From NCBI GenBank assembly GCA_039808885.1, contig JBDHTX010000008.1, positions 62,001 to 126,000 of the forward strand: 64,000 nt of DNA, written 5' to 3'. A program made the position numbers and the translations under genes. The stretch is from Dongia_A sp039808885 (GTDB taxonomy: Bacteria; Pseudomonadota; Alphaproteobacteria; Dongiales; Dongiaceae). Every line of letters begins with the position of its first letter. Position 1 is the first letter of the stretch. The notes under the pieces were generated by a model that did no database searches, was not told where the DNA came from, and saw only the letters and a program-made list of their open reading frames with translations. Below are positions 7,380 to 15,461 of this stretch, in pieces.

Positions 7380-8732
7380 TCAGGCCGTGGCCCGCCGCGC
7401 CAGCCTGCTGCGGATCGCCGAATGGCGCCGCGAGGTCAGCGGATGGGTCCAGACCATGGTCACAGTGATCAGCTTGATTACGATGGGGACCAGGGCATAG
7501 ATCACCGTCAGGGTGAGGATCGCGCCGGGTGGATTGGCTGGCGCCGCGGCGTCGAACCCCGCCCAGTCGAGCGCCGGGAAGGCGATGCCCACCGCGGCGG
7601 CAAGCGCCAGCTTGGTCGCCATGCTCCACAGCGCGAACAGCAGCCCGGCCCGCGGCCGGCCGAATCGCCAGGCGTCGTAGTCGACCACGTCCGCCTGCAG
7701 CGCCGGCGGCAGGGCCAGATCGGCGCCGAGCGCCGCCCCGGTCACCAGGCAGACCAGCAGGAATGCCGGCCAGGCGCCGGGGGGCAGCCAGGGCACCCAG
7801 GCGAAGGCGGCGCAGCACAGCAGCATGGCCGCGCACCAGGCGCGCTGCTTGCCGACCCGCCGGCTCAGCATCAGCCAGAGCGGGATCGCGGCGATGCCGC
7901 TGGCGAAATAGGTGAAGATCAGGCCGCCCGCGAAGCGGTCGTCCAGCTGCAGGCCATGGCCTACATAGAGCGGGAACAACGCCGCCGGCAGGCCGTTGGC
8001 GACGCCGTTCAGGAACCACGCGCCGACCAGCCGCAGGAAGGGCCGGTTGCGCCACAATCCGCCGGCCAGCGCCCGCAGCGGAATCGGCGCCCCGCCCGCG
8101 CCGGCGCCGCGCGCTTCCGGCACCCGCCACAGCAACCAGGCAAGGCTCGGCGCGCCCAGCAGGATGGCGGCCCAGCCGACCGCCGACTGCGTCGCCGTGG
8201 CGGCAAGGCCGAGCGGCGGGCCCGCCGCCAGCAGCGCGCCGGCCAGCAGGATGCCGAGCAGCCCGGCGCCTTCGCGCACCGAGGTGACGCGCGCGCGCTG
8301 ATGATAGTCCGCCGACAACTCCGCGCCCCAGGCGGCGTAGGGAATCGCCACCAGCGTCCAGCCGAGATAGAGCAGCGCGGCCCAGGCGAAGAGATGGGCG
8401 ACGCCCGCCCCCGCCGGGGGTGCGAAAAGCTGCATCATGGAAATTCCGCCCAGCACCGCGCCCGCGGCGATCCAGGGCTTGCGCCGGCCGAAGCGTGTCG
8501 GCCGCGCATCGCACAGCAGTCCGACCAGCGGATCGGTGACCACGTCGAGCAGCCGGGCCGCGAACAGCGCGACGCCGATCGCGGTGAGGCCAAGCCCGAC
8601 CTCCGCCGCATAGAAGCTCGGCAGCTGGACATAGACCGGGATGGTCGGGATCGCGAGGGCGGCCGCGGGCAAGCCGTAGGAGATGAGGGTCCGGGCGGAA
8701 AGCGCGGTTTCCGCGTCCCGCCCGGCCGTCAA
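7380..8732 (-). CDS. MFS transporter, GPH/MelB-like
   Basis: Twelve-helix major facilitator of about 450 residues. It has the glycoside-pentoside-hexuronide hallmarks DPLVGLLCDARPTRFGRRKPW (first loop) and IPYAAWGAELSADYHQRAR. The TTG at 8732 was chosen because it overlaps the stop of the upstream gene (TTGA) and gives a normal N-terminus; the open frame continues to 9497 but there lies inside the cyclopropane-synthase gene. In ChrR regulons of other alphaproteobacteria the same family sits in the same position. A role in lipid or lipid-precursor movement is possible, but the substrate is unknown. Confidence 0.85.
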   Translation of the reverse strand: MTAGRDAETALSARTLISYGLPAAALAIPTIPVYVQLPSFYAAEVGLGLTAIGVALFAARLLDVVTDPLVGLLCDARPTRFGRRKPWIAAGAVLGGISMMQLFAPPAGAGVAHLFAWAALLYLGWTLVAIPYAAWGAELSADYHQRARVTSVREGAGLLGILLAGALLAAGPPLGLAATATQSAVGWAAILLGAPSLAWLLWRVPEARGAGAGGAPIPLRALAGGLWRNRPFLRLVGAWFLNGVANGLPAALFPLYVGHGLQLDDRFAGGLIFTYFASGIAAIPLWLMLSRRVGKQRAWCAAMLLCCAAFAWVPWLPPGAWPAFLLVCLVTGAALGADLALPPALQADVVDYDAWRFGRPRAGLLFALWSMATKLALAAAVGIAFPALDWAGFDAAAPANPPGAILTLTVIYALVPIVIKLITVTMVWTHPLTSRRHSAIRSRLARRATA

Positions 8733-9970
8733 GCCCGCTTCAACCGGTATTGCGCGACGTCGATGCTGCCGGCGCGGAAGCCGCCCTCGCAATAGGCGAG
8801 GTAGTATTCCCACAGCCGCTTGAACTTGGCATCGAAGCCGAGGGCCGCGACGCGCGGCCAGGCCTGCTGGAACGCCACCTGCCATTCCGCCAGGGTGCGC
8901 GCGTAATCGAGGCCGAAATGATAGGCCTCGTCGATCTTGAGCCGTGCCGCCTCCGCCGCGCGGGCGAAAGCGGTGTGGGACGGCAGCATGCCGCCCGGGA
9001 ACACGTAGCGCTGGATGAAATCGGCGCTGCGGCGGTAGAGGTCGAAGCGCGCCTCCTCGATCAGGATGACCTGCAGCGCGGCGAGGCCGCCGGGCGAGAG
9101 CAGGTTGCGCACCTTCTCGAAGAAGACCGGCCAATGCGCCTCGCCCACCGCCTCGAACATCTCGATCGAGGCGATGCGGTCGAAACTTCCCGGCACGTCG
9201 CGATAGTCGATGAGCTCGATGTCGACCTTGTCGGCGAGGCCCGCTTTCGCCACCCGCTCGCGGGCGAATTTCTGCTGCTCCTGCGACAGCGTGATGCCGG
9301 TGACCTGGCAGCCATAGGTGCCGGCCGCGAACTCGGCGAAGCCGCCCCAGCCGCAGCCGATCTCCAGCACCTTGTGACCGGGTTTCAGCTCCAGGCTGTC
9401 GGCCATGCGCTTGTATTTCGCCAGCTGCGCCTGCGACAGGTCCTGCTGCCCGCCGGCGAAGATGGCCGAGGAATAGGTCATCGTCGGGTCGAGCCACAGG
9501 CGATAGAAGTCGTTGCCGAGGTCGTAATGCTCGGCGATGTTGCGCCGCGAACCGTTGCGCGAATTGGGTCGCAGCACGTGACGCAGGCGATGCCAGGCGC
9601 GCATGATGCCCAGGCCCCGCGTCGCCTCCGCCATCGTGTGCTCGTTGCGCGCGGCAAGCTCGATCAGCGCCGCGAGGTCCGGGCTGTCCCAGTCGCCGTC
9701 GAGATAGGATTCGGCGAAGCCGACATCGCCGCCCGCGATCAGCCGTCGCACCGCGCGCGGCCGGCGCAGCGCCAGCGTCGCCTGCGGGCCGGGCTTGTCG
9801 CCGGCGATCACTTCCGATCGTCCCACCGGGTCGATCAGCGTCAGTTGCCCGGCCGCCATCCGCCGCACCGCCGAAGCCAGGATGCGCGGCCAGAAGCCGC
9901 CGATCCGCATGGTGGATTCCGCCGCCGCCTCAAGCCGCCCGAGCGGCCGGTCGCTGCTGTCCGTCATCAT
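8729..9970 (-). CDS. cfa: Cyclopropane-fatty-acyl-phospholipid synthase family methyltransferase
   Basis: SAM-dependent enzyme that modifies unsaturated acyl chains of membrane phospholipids. The 413-residue protein has an N-terminal lipid-binding region (residues 20-110), NIAEHYDLGNDFYRLWLDP, the SAM loop VLEIGCGWGGFAEFA near residues 200-214, and SIEMFEAVGEAHW. All are typical of CfaS. It follows the DUF1365 gene with a 41-base overlap and overlaps the MFS gene by four bases. The operon promoter matches the ECF11 consensus, so membrane remodelling under singlet-oxygen stress is the likely role. A methylase acting in furan or branched fatty-acid formation cannot be excluded. Confidence 0.93.
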   Translation of the reverse strand: MMTDSSDRPLGRLEAAAESTMRIGGFWPRILASAVRRMAAGQLTLIDPVGRSEVIAGDKPGPQATLALRRPRAVRRLIAGGDVGFAESYLDGDWDSPDLAALIELAARNEHTMAEATRGLGIMRAWHRLRHVLRPNSRNGSRRNIAEHYDLGNDFYRLWLDPTMTYSSAIFAGGQQDLSQAQLAKYKRMADSLELKPGHKVLEIGCGWGGFAEFAAGTYGCQVTGITLSQEQQKFARERVAKAGLADKVDIELIDYRDVPGSFDRIASIEMFEAVGEAHWPVFFEKVRNLLSPGGLAALQVILIEEARFDLYRRSADFIQRYVFPGGMLPSHTAFARAAEAARLKIDEAYHFGLDYARTLAEWQVAFQQAWPRVAALGFDAKFKRLWEYYLAYCEGGFRAGSIDVAQYRLKRA

Positions 9971-10778
9971 GAGTCTTTATTCCCCCCGCGATGATCGTCA
10001 CCGGCTCCTCGGGGGGTCTGGGGCGAGGCACCAGTTTCAGGCCCTTCCGCCACAGTTTCAGCGCTTCCCAGTGGATGCCGGCAATCACCTTGACCGTCAT
10101 TAAAGGGTGGGTCGCCAGCAAACTCAAGAGCGCAGCGTCGCTCCAGCGGCGGCGCCTGGCAACGAAGGACGCATCCAGCAGGCGGCCCGCCGCGTCCCGC
10201 TGGTGGATGACGATCGACAGGCGGTCTCCCTCCGCCGGGCTGGCGGCGGGCGGCAATATGCGGAAGCGGTATTCGGACGCCATTTCCATGAAGGGCGAGA
10301 CATAGAAGTTCTTGGCGCAAGCCTGGCGCAGGGTGCCGTCGGCGCCCGGTTCCGCCGGGATCAGGTAGCAATGCCGCTCCCCGAACGTGTTGTGCACCTC
10401 GTAGAGGATGGCGATCGGCGCGGAGTCCGAGGCCCGGCGGCAGAAATAGACGCTGAGCGGGTTGAAGGCGTAGCCCAGCATGCGCGGATAGCACAGCAGC
10501 TCGACCCGCAGGTCCTCGGCGGACAGGCCCGCCCGGCGCAGTTGCGCCGCCACCCAGGGCTTCAGCGGCGAGCCGTCGCCCGGGCCGAAATCCCGGTCCA
10601 TCAGGCTGAACAGGTGGAAGCGATTGTGCGCGAAGACACGCGAGCGGCGCGCCAGTTCCGGCAGTTCGTCGAGGTCGATCAAGGCGGAGAAGACCCGGTA
10701 GTCGAGCTGGTGCGACCGCGGCTTCCAGCGCCGGTGCCAGACCTTGCCGACGAACAGGCCGGAGCGCGGTGCGCTCAT
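9930..10778 (-). CDS. DUF1365 family protein
   Basis: 282-residue protein of unknown chemistry. It has the family blocks KVWHRRWKPRSHQLDYRVFS, FHLFSLMDRDFGPGDGSPL, MLGYAFNPLSVYFC and KNFYVSPFM. The ATG at 10778 overlaps the upstream stop (ATGA); a longer reading to 10841 would run into the oxidoreductase gene. DUF1365 proteins nearly always travel with an FAD amine-oxidase-like protein and a CFA-family methyltransferase, as here. In R. sphaeroides the homologous operon was linked to furan fatty-acid synthesis, so an acyl-chain oxidation step is a reasonable guess. Confidence 0.9.
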   Translation of the reverse strand: MSAPRSGLFVGKVWHRRWKPRSHQLDYRVFSALIDLDELPELARRSRVFAHNRFHLFSLMDRDFGPGDGSPLKPWVAAQLRRAGLSAEDLRVELLCYPRMLGYAFNPLSVYFCRRASDSAPIAILYEVHNTFGERHCYLIPAEPGADGTLRQACAKNFYVSPFMEMASEYRFRILPPAASPAEGDRLSIVIHQRDAAGRLLDASFVARRRRWSDAALLSLLATHPLMTVKVIAGIHWEALKLWRKGLKLVPRPRPPEEPVTIIAGGIKTHDDGQQRPAARAA

Positions 10779-12163
10779 TCCGCCGCCTCGCGAACGGCCG
10801 GCCGCACGGCGATGCGGTCGGATTCGCCCGCCACGTCCCAAGGCCGCCGCACGCCGCCCAGTTGCTCCGCCACCGCCAGCCCCGCCTGCAAGCCGTCCTC
10901 ATGGAAGCCGGCGCCGAAATAGGCGCCGCAGAACCAGGTGTTGCGCAGGCCCTGGAGCTGCCAGAGCCGCTTCTGCGCCCGTGTCGCCGCGGCGTCAAGC
11001 AGCGGATGATGGTAGAGATATTCGCCGTGCAGCGTGCCTTTGGCCGGCTCATGCGGCGGGTTGAGGGTGACGAACAATTGCTGCGCCGGATCCAGCCCCT
11101 GCAACCGGTTCATCCAATAGGTGACATAGGCGTTCCGCCCAAGGTCATCGCCTTCGCGCAGGTAGTTCCAGCTCGACCAGACGCGGCGGCGGCGCGGCAT
11201 CAGCGCCGGATCGCTGTGCAGGATTGCCGTGTTGGCCTGGTAGCGGATGGCGCCCAGCAGGTCGCGTTCCAGCGGCGACGGATCGGCGAGCAGCGCCAGC
11301 GCCTCGTCGGAATGGGTGGCGATGACGACGTGATCGAAATGCGTCAGCGCCCCGCATGCGGATTCGACCCAGACGCCGCGCGAGCGGCGGATCACCCGGC
11401 GCGCGGCGTCGCCGTGCCGGATGCGGTCCGCATAGCGCGCCGTCAGCCGGGACACATATTCGCGCGACCCGCCGGCGACGGTGCGCCAGACCGGCCGTTC
11501 GTCCAGGCGCAGCAGCGCATGGTTCTCGAAAAAGCGCACGATCCCGGCGGCGCAATGCTCCCGCATCGCCGTGAGCGGCGAGGACCAGATCGCCGCCGCC
11601 ATGGGCAGCAGGTGGTCGTTCACGAAGCTCTCGGAGTAGCGGCCGGCAGCCAGGTATTCGCCGAGCGTGACGCCCTCCAGGCGGCCCAGCGACAGGTCGC
11701 GCGGCGCCTCGCGATAGAAACGCAGGATGTCGCGGATCATGGCCCAGAAGCGCGGCCGGCCGAGATTGCGCTTCTGCGCGAAGAGGCCGCGCAGGTCGGC
11801 GCCGGAATATTCCAGCGCGCCCCGATCGCGGGAAACGGCGAAGGACATGCCGCTCGCAAGGGTGGGCACGCCGAGATGCGCGAACAAAGCGGTCAGGTTC
11901 GGGTAATTGCGCTCGTTGTAGACGATGAAGCCGGTGTCAACCGCGATGCGCCGGCCGCCGCGTTCCACCGTCACCGTGTTGGCATGGCCGCCGATCCGAT
12001 GCTCCCGCTCGAACACGGTGACGCGATGCCGGGCGCTGAGCAGCCAGGCGGCCGACATCCCGGCGATGCCGGAGCCGATGACCGCGATGTTGAGAACCTG
12101 GCCGGGTTGATGAGAGGAGCGCTCTTCCCGCGCCGGAAGCGACGGCTCGACGAACTCGGTCAT
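10775..12163 (-). CDS. FAD-dependent amine-oxidase-like oxidoreductase
   Basis: 462-residue flavoprotein. The Rossmann loop IAVIGSGIAGMSAA begins near residue 27, followed by FEREHRIGGHANTV and the C-terminal FAD contact FCGAYFGAGFHEDGLQAG. It resembles phytoene-desaturase/amine-oxidase-type enzymes that occur in cyclopropane-synthase operons. It is the first gene of the minus-strand operon, with a TGATCC-N18-TATGT promoter match 74 bases upstream of its ATG. In R. sphaeroides, related operon members are needed to turn methylated unsaturated acyl chains into furan fatty acids. That link to this gene is inference by family and context. Confidence 0.88.
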   Translation of the reverse strand: MTEFVEPSLPAREERSSHQPGQVLNIAVIGSGIAGMSAAWLLSARHRVTVFEREHRIGGHANTVTVERGGRRIAVDTGFIVYNERNYPNLTALFAHLGVPTLASGMSFAVSRDRGALEYSGADLRGLFAQKRNLGRPRFWAMIRDILRFYREAPRDLSLGRLEGVTLGEYLAAGRYSESFVNDHLLPMAAAIWSSPLTAMREHCAAGIVRFFENHALLRLDERPVWRTVAGGSREYVSRLTARYADRIRHGDAARRVIRRSRGVWVESACGALTHFDHVVIATHSDEALALLADPSPLERDLLGAIRYQANTAILHSDPALMPRRRRVWSSWNYLREGDDLGRNAYVTYWMNRLQGLDPAQQLFVTLNPPHEPAKGTLHGEYLYHHPLLDAAATRAQKRLWQLQGLRNTWFCGAYFGAGFHEDGLQAGLAVAEQLGGVRRPWDVAGESDRIAVRPAVREAAE

Positions 12164-12236
12164 CTGGACTTTGCACCCCTCAGATTTACGCCGCGGGGTT
12201 CCTGGGCGCCGTTCCCGGGCGCTGAACCCACGATGG

Positions 12237-12265
12237 ACATACGGCTTTGCCGGGCGCCTGGATCA
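12237..12265 (-). promoter_or_regulatory. ECF11 promoter for the FAD-DUF1365-cfa-MFS-DUF3833 operon
   Basis: Read on the minus strand, TGATCC occupies 12265-12260 and TATGT occupies 12241-12237, with an 18-base spacer. The -35 is a perfect match. The -10 keeps the leading TA but departs from TAAGA. It faces the minus-strand operon starting at 12163 and is back to back with the sigma-factor promoter at 12391-12419. Confidence 0.65.
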
Positions 12266-12321
12266 CCCTTCGTCGCCGCTGGCCGTTGCCAAAGGCAAGC
12301 CGGACGTGGAATCTGGCCCGC

Positions 12322-12396
12322 CAAATCACCGGCTGGCAAATCACCGGCCGGCAGAGATCCGACCAGTGATTCGACCAGGGATTCGACCAGTGATCC
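12322..12396. repeat. Short tandem repeats in the divergent sigma/FAD promoter region
   Basis: Two copies of a 15-base unit (CAAATCACCGGCtGG at 12322 and 12337) are followed by a 12-base unit GATTCGACCAGT repeated from 12356, 12368 and 12380. The series ends in the TGATCC -35 element at 12391-12396. Each 12-base unit carries a GATCC/GATTC core, so the array contains several -35-like sequences. The 378-base gap 12164-12541 holds no other gene. Confidence 0.75.
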
Positions 12397-12419
12397 GGCG
12401 CCGGGGAGCCGCCGTAAAT
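12391..12419 (+). promoter_or_regulatory. ECF11 autoregulatory promoter for sigma factor and chrR
   Basis: TGATCC at 12391-12396 and TAAAT at 12415-12419 are separated by 18 bases, upstream of the sigma-factor gene. This is the expected position of the autoregulated promoter of an rpoE-chrR pair. The leader to the ATG at 12542 would be about 115 bases. Confidence 0.7.
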
Positions 12420-12541
12420 GCCATGTGATCAGTCTTGCCGCACCGACCGGGATACTGGAGCCGAGGGGGCCGCGCTGCCGACCCTTAGCCGCCGCGCAGC
12501 CGCGCCAGGCCAGCGCGGTACCGGCCGTCCGGAGCCCGCGC

Positions 12542-13117
12542 ATGGGTAGCGAACCAGCGGCCGTTCCCGCCCCCCACGCGATGGACGCGCTGGTGGTAGC
12601 CGTCGCCGAACGCGGTGACCGCGAAAGCTTTGCCGCGCTCTACGCGCATTATGCGCCGCGCGTGAAGTCCTATCTCATCCGGATGGGCGGCGCCGATGCG
12701 GCGGAGGAGATGGCGCAGGAGGCGATGCTGGCCGTCTGGCGCAAGGCGGCCTTGTTCGATCCGGCGAAGGCCTCGGCCGGCACCTGGATCTTCACCATCG
12801 CCCGCAACCTTTATATCGACCGCCGCCGCAAGGAGCGCCGTCCCGAGATCGATCCCGACGATCCGATGCTGACGGGCGAAGCGGAACCGGGCGCCGAGGC
12901 CGCGCTTGCCGCCCGCCAGGCCGAGACGGCGTTGCGGGCGGCGCTGTCATCCCTGTCACCGGACCAGGCGCGGGTAGTCGAGATGTCGTTCTTCGAGGAC
13001 AAGCCCCACGCGGCCATAGCCGCGGAGCTGCGGCTGCCGCTGGGCACCGTCAAATCCAGGCTGCGCCTTGCCTTTGCGCGCCTGCGCGGCGCCCTCGGCG
13101 AGATGGGAGGCAAGTGA
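12542..13117 (+). CDS. rpoE: ECF sigma factor of the ChrR-controlled (ECF11) group
   Basis: 191-residue extracytoplasmic-function sigma factor. Region 2 is GDRESFAALYAHYAPRVKSY through AMLAVWRKAALFDPAKASAG and TWIFTIARNLYIDRRRK. Region 4 is LSPDQARVVEMSFFEDKPHA followed by LPLGTVKSRLRLAFARLR. The ATG at 12542 was taken; 12581 is an alternative. It overlaps the downstream cupin anti-sigma gene by four bases (ATGA). With ChrR it should turn on the two neighbouring operons and itself, since all three have TGATCC-N18-TA sites. The known signal for this group is singlet oxygen or related peroxides. Confidence 0.93.
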   Translation: MGSEPAAVPAPHAMDALVVAVAERGDRESFAALYAHYAPRVKSYLIRMGGADAAEEMAQEAMLAVWRKAALFDPAKASAGTWIFTIARNLYIDRRRKERRPEIDPDDPMLTGEAEPGAEAALAARQAETALRAALSSLSPDQARVVEMSFFEDKPHAAIAAELRLPLGTVKSRLRLAFARLRGALGEMGGK

Positions 13118-13782
13118 TGAACCTGGAACGCCAACTTCCGAGGCACCACCCGAGCGAGGCGCTGTTGCTGAGCCATGCCGCCGGATCGCTCGGCGAGGCC
13201 GAAGCACTCGCGGTCATCACGCATCTGACGCTGTGCCCGCATTGCCGGCGCCTGGCGGCGGAGGCCGAATCGATCGGCGGCGCGCTGCTCGAGCAGCTCA
13301 CGCCGGCGGAGATGCCGGCCGGCAGCCTGCAGGCGGCGCTGGCCCGCCTGGATGTGCCGGAAACGCCGCGGACGGCCACGACGCCGCACAGCGCGGCTTG
13401 GCCCGGCCTGCCAAGCGCACTCGCCGCCTATGCCGAAGCGGCGCGCGCGACCTCGGGCTGGCACATGGCGGGCCCGGGCGTGCAGCAATTGCGGCTGGCG
13501 ACGGGCGGCGACGCGCAAGCCCGCCTGCTGCGCTTGAAGCCGGGCACGCCGCTGCCGCGGCACACCCATCGCGGCTGCGAGCTGACGCTGGTGCTCTCGG
13601 GCAGCTATTCGGACGAACTCGGCCGCTTCGCCCGCGGCGACCTGGCGGAACTCGACGAGACCGTCGACCACCGCCCGGTGGTGGACCAGGGCGAGACCTG
13701 CGTCGCCCTCGTCGTCACCGATGCGCCGTTGAAATTCCGCGGCCTGCTGGCGCGGCTGGCGCAGCCTTTCGTCGGAATCTAG
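13114..13782 (+). CDS. chrR: ChrR-type zinc anti-sigma factor with cupin domain
   Basis: Holds the sigma factor inactive until singlet oxygen or a similar signal arrives. The 222-residue protein has the zinc anti-sigma motif HLTLCPHC (His37, Cys41, Cys44), with His12 in the position of the fourth ligand of R. sphaeroides ChrR. The C-terminal cupin begins at about residue 110 (PGTPLPRHTHRGCELTLVLS, then YSDELGRFARGDLAEL and the conserved DHRPVVDQGETC). The ATG overlaps the sigma stop. All metal ligands expected for a working sensor are visible. Confidence 0.95.
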   Translation: MMNLERQLPRHHPSEALLLSHAAGSLGEAEALAVITHLTLCPHCRRLAAEAESIGGALLEQLTPAEMPAGSLQAALARLDVPETPRTATTPHSAAWPGLPSALAAYAEAARATSGWHMAGPGVQQLRLATGGDAQARLLRLKPGTPLPRHTHRGCELTLVLSGSYSDELGRFARGDLAELDETVDHRPVVDQGETCVALVVTDAPLKFRGLLARLAQPFVGI

Positions 13783-14819
13783 ACCCGGCCCAGGTTCCGC
13801 AACCGATCGATCCGGGATTCGATGTCCGGATGGGTCGCCATCAAGGCGCTGGCGGAGGCGCCGAACCCCCGGATCGGGTTGACGATGAACAGATGCTGGG
13901 TGGCGCGGTTGCCAAGCTCCGGCGCCTTGTCCTGGCCGCCCAGCTTCTGCAGGGCGCCGATCAGGCCCAGCGGATTGCGCGTCAGCTGCACCGAGGTGGC
14001 GTCGGCCAGGTATTCGCGCTGCCGCGACACGGCGAACTGCACCAGGCGCCCGGCGATCGGCGCCAGGATGGCGAAGAACAGCACGACAATGAGCACGATG
14101 GCGCCGCCCCCGCCGCTCTTGTCGCGCCGGCTGCCGGACGAGCGGCCGCCATACCAGCGCGCCCGCAGGATGCCGTCGGAGACCAGCGCGATCAGTCCCA
14201 CCAGGATGCCGACCGCCGTCATGTAGCGGGTATCCCAGTTGAGGATGTGCCCCATTTCGTGGGCGACGACACCCTGCAGCTCATCGCGGGACAGGTTCTG
14301 CAGCAGGCCGCGGGTGACGCCGATGGCGGCGTTCTCCGGATAGATGCCCGTGGCGAAGGCGTTCATCGCCGGGCTGTCGATGACGGCGACGCGCGGCTTC
14401 GGCAGGCCGGCGGCGATGGCCATTTCCTCCACCACGTTGTGCAGCAGCGGCTCCTCGTCCTGGCTCACCACCCGGGCATTGTTGAGGGCGAGCACCACCT
14501 TGTCGCCGGCCGCGAAGGTCACCGCCGTCGCGCCGACGCCGATGCTGAGAAAAGCCAGGGCGGCGATCGCCCCGGGCATGGAAAAGGCCAGCAGATCGAC
14601 ATATTCGAAGCGGTTGGTGACATAGGTCTGCCCCGCCCAGCCCAGCACGTAGCCGAAGCCGCCGCCCAGCAGCAGCAGGATCAGGATCAGCCACACCGTG
14701 TTGCGCCGGTTCGCCCGCTGGGCGGCCAGGAAGTCGGTCGCGTTGATGCGGGGGGTGGTTTGAGCGGCGGACAGATCGCCCCCACCCTGGCCCTCCCCCG
14801 GCTCGGGGGAGGGAATCAT
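13779..14819 (-). CDS. M48 family membrane metalloprotease (HtpX/Oma1-like)
   Basis: Membrane-bound zinc protease of 346 residues, probably in envelope protein quality control. Two hydrophobic segments (near 44-62 and 80-105) precede the catalytic motif VVAHEMGHILNW near residue 186. A further pair of membrane segments and the downstream zinc-ligand region SRQREYLADA follow. It lies just downstream of LemA, a very common pairing. The first residues (MIPSPEPGEGQGGG) are encoded by the R2 repeat at 14779-14864, so either the repeat supplied the start codon or the true start is a non-AUG codon near INATDFL. The 3' end overlaps that of chrR by four bases. Confidence 0.88.
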   Translation of the reverse strand: MIPSPEPGEGQGGGDLSAAQTTPRINATDFLAAQRANRRNTVWLILILLLLGGGFGYVLGWAGQTYVTNRFEYVDLLAFSMPGAIAALAFLSIGVGATAVTFAAGDKVVLALNNARVVSQDEEPLLHNVVEEMAIAAGLPKPRVAVIDSPAMNAFATGIYPENAAIGVTRGLLQNLSRDELQGVVAHEMGHILNWDTRYMTAVGILVGLIALVSDGILRARWYGGRSSGSRRDKSGGGGAIVLIVVLFFAILAPIAGRLVQFAVSRQREYLADATSVQLTRNPLGLIGALQKLGGQDKAPELGNRATQHLFIVNPIRGFGASASALMATHPDIESRIDRLRNLGRV

Positions 14820-14864
14820 CGCGAGTCCCCTCCCCCAAGATGGGGGAGGGTTAGGGTGGGGGTT
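14779..14864. repeat. R2 palindromic intergenic repeat, copy 1
   Basis: Two C-run/G-run hairpins (CCCTCCCCCGGCTCGGGGGA type, then CCCTCCCCCAAGATGGGGGA type) bounded by CCCCCACCC and GGGTGGGGG. The second copy is at 18622-18736. It lies between lemA and the M48 gene and contributes the annotated N-terminus of the latter. Confidence 0.8.
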
Positions 14865-14888
14865 GAGCGGTGCATGGTTCGAGGCGCC

Positions 14889-15461
14889 CTATCTCAAATC
14901 CACCTTCGGCGCCGCCTGCACGGCGGCGCGCTCGGCCTCGGGAATCTCGAAATACTCGGCCTTCTGGAAGCCGAATTGCCGCGCGACGAGGTTGGACGGG
15001 AAGCTTTCCACCGCGTTGTTCATCGACATCGCGCTGTCGTTGTAGAACTGGCGGGCGAAGGAGATCTTGTTCTCGGTGCCGGTCAGCTCCTCCATCAGCT
15101 TCTGCACGTTGCCGTCGGCCTTCAAGTTCGGGTAGTTCTCCGAGAGGGCGAACAGCCGCCCGAGCGCGCCGGAGAGCGCGCCTTCCGCCTGGATCGAGTC
15201 GTGGGTGACGGCGCCGGTATTGGCCGATTGCGCGCGGTTGCGCGCCTCGATCACCTGGCGCAGCGTCTCCTGCTCATAGGACATGTAGTCCTTCACCACC
15301 TCGACCAGGTTGGGGATCAGGTCGTAGCGCCGCTTCAACTGCACGTCGATCTGCTTCCAGGCATTGGCCACCTGGTTGCGCAGCCCGACGAGGCGGTTGT
15401 AGAGCGTGACCGCGAAGATTCCGGCCGCGACGATGAGACCGAGGATGATCCAGCCGGACAT
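14889..15461 (-). CDS. lemA: LemA family protein
   Basis: 190-residue protein with one N-terminal membrane anchor (WIILGLIVAAGIFAVTLYNR). The LemA helical-bundle core has LRNQVANAWKQIDVQLKRRYDLIPNL-type residues, DYMSYEQETLRQVIEARNRA, FALSENYPNLKAD and EELTGTENKISFARQFYND. It anchors in the inner membrane with most of the protein outside the cytoplasm. It is first in a two-gene minus-strand unit with the M48 protease. LemA is often paired with this protease, but its biochemical role is not established. Confidence 0.93.
   Translation of the reverse strand: MSGWIILGLIVAAGIFAVTLYNRLVGLRNQVANAWKQIDVQLKRRYDLIPNLVEVVKDYMSYEQETLRQVIEARNRAQSANTGAVTHDSIQAEGALSGALGRLFALSENYPNLKADGNVQKLMEELTGTENKISFARQFYNDSAMSMNNAVESFPSNLVARQFGFQKAEYFEIPEAERAAVQAAPKVDLR

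Noticed and set aside
8733..9497. N-terminal extension of the MFS transporter
   Set aside because: It would overlap nearly all of the cyclopropane-synthase gene in another frame. The TTGA overlap start at 8732 gives a normal transporter length.
12322..12396. Possible CRISPR-like repeat array
   Set aside because: Repeat units of 12 and 15 bases are directly adjacent with no spacers.
10769..12541. Upstream in-frame extension of the sigma factor
   Set aside because: The extension is antisense to the FAD oxidoreductase and contains the ECF11 promoter; the sigma domains start only after 12542.
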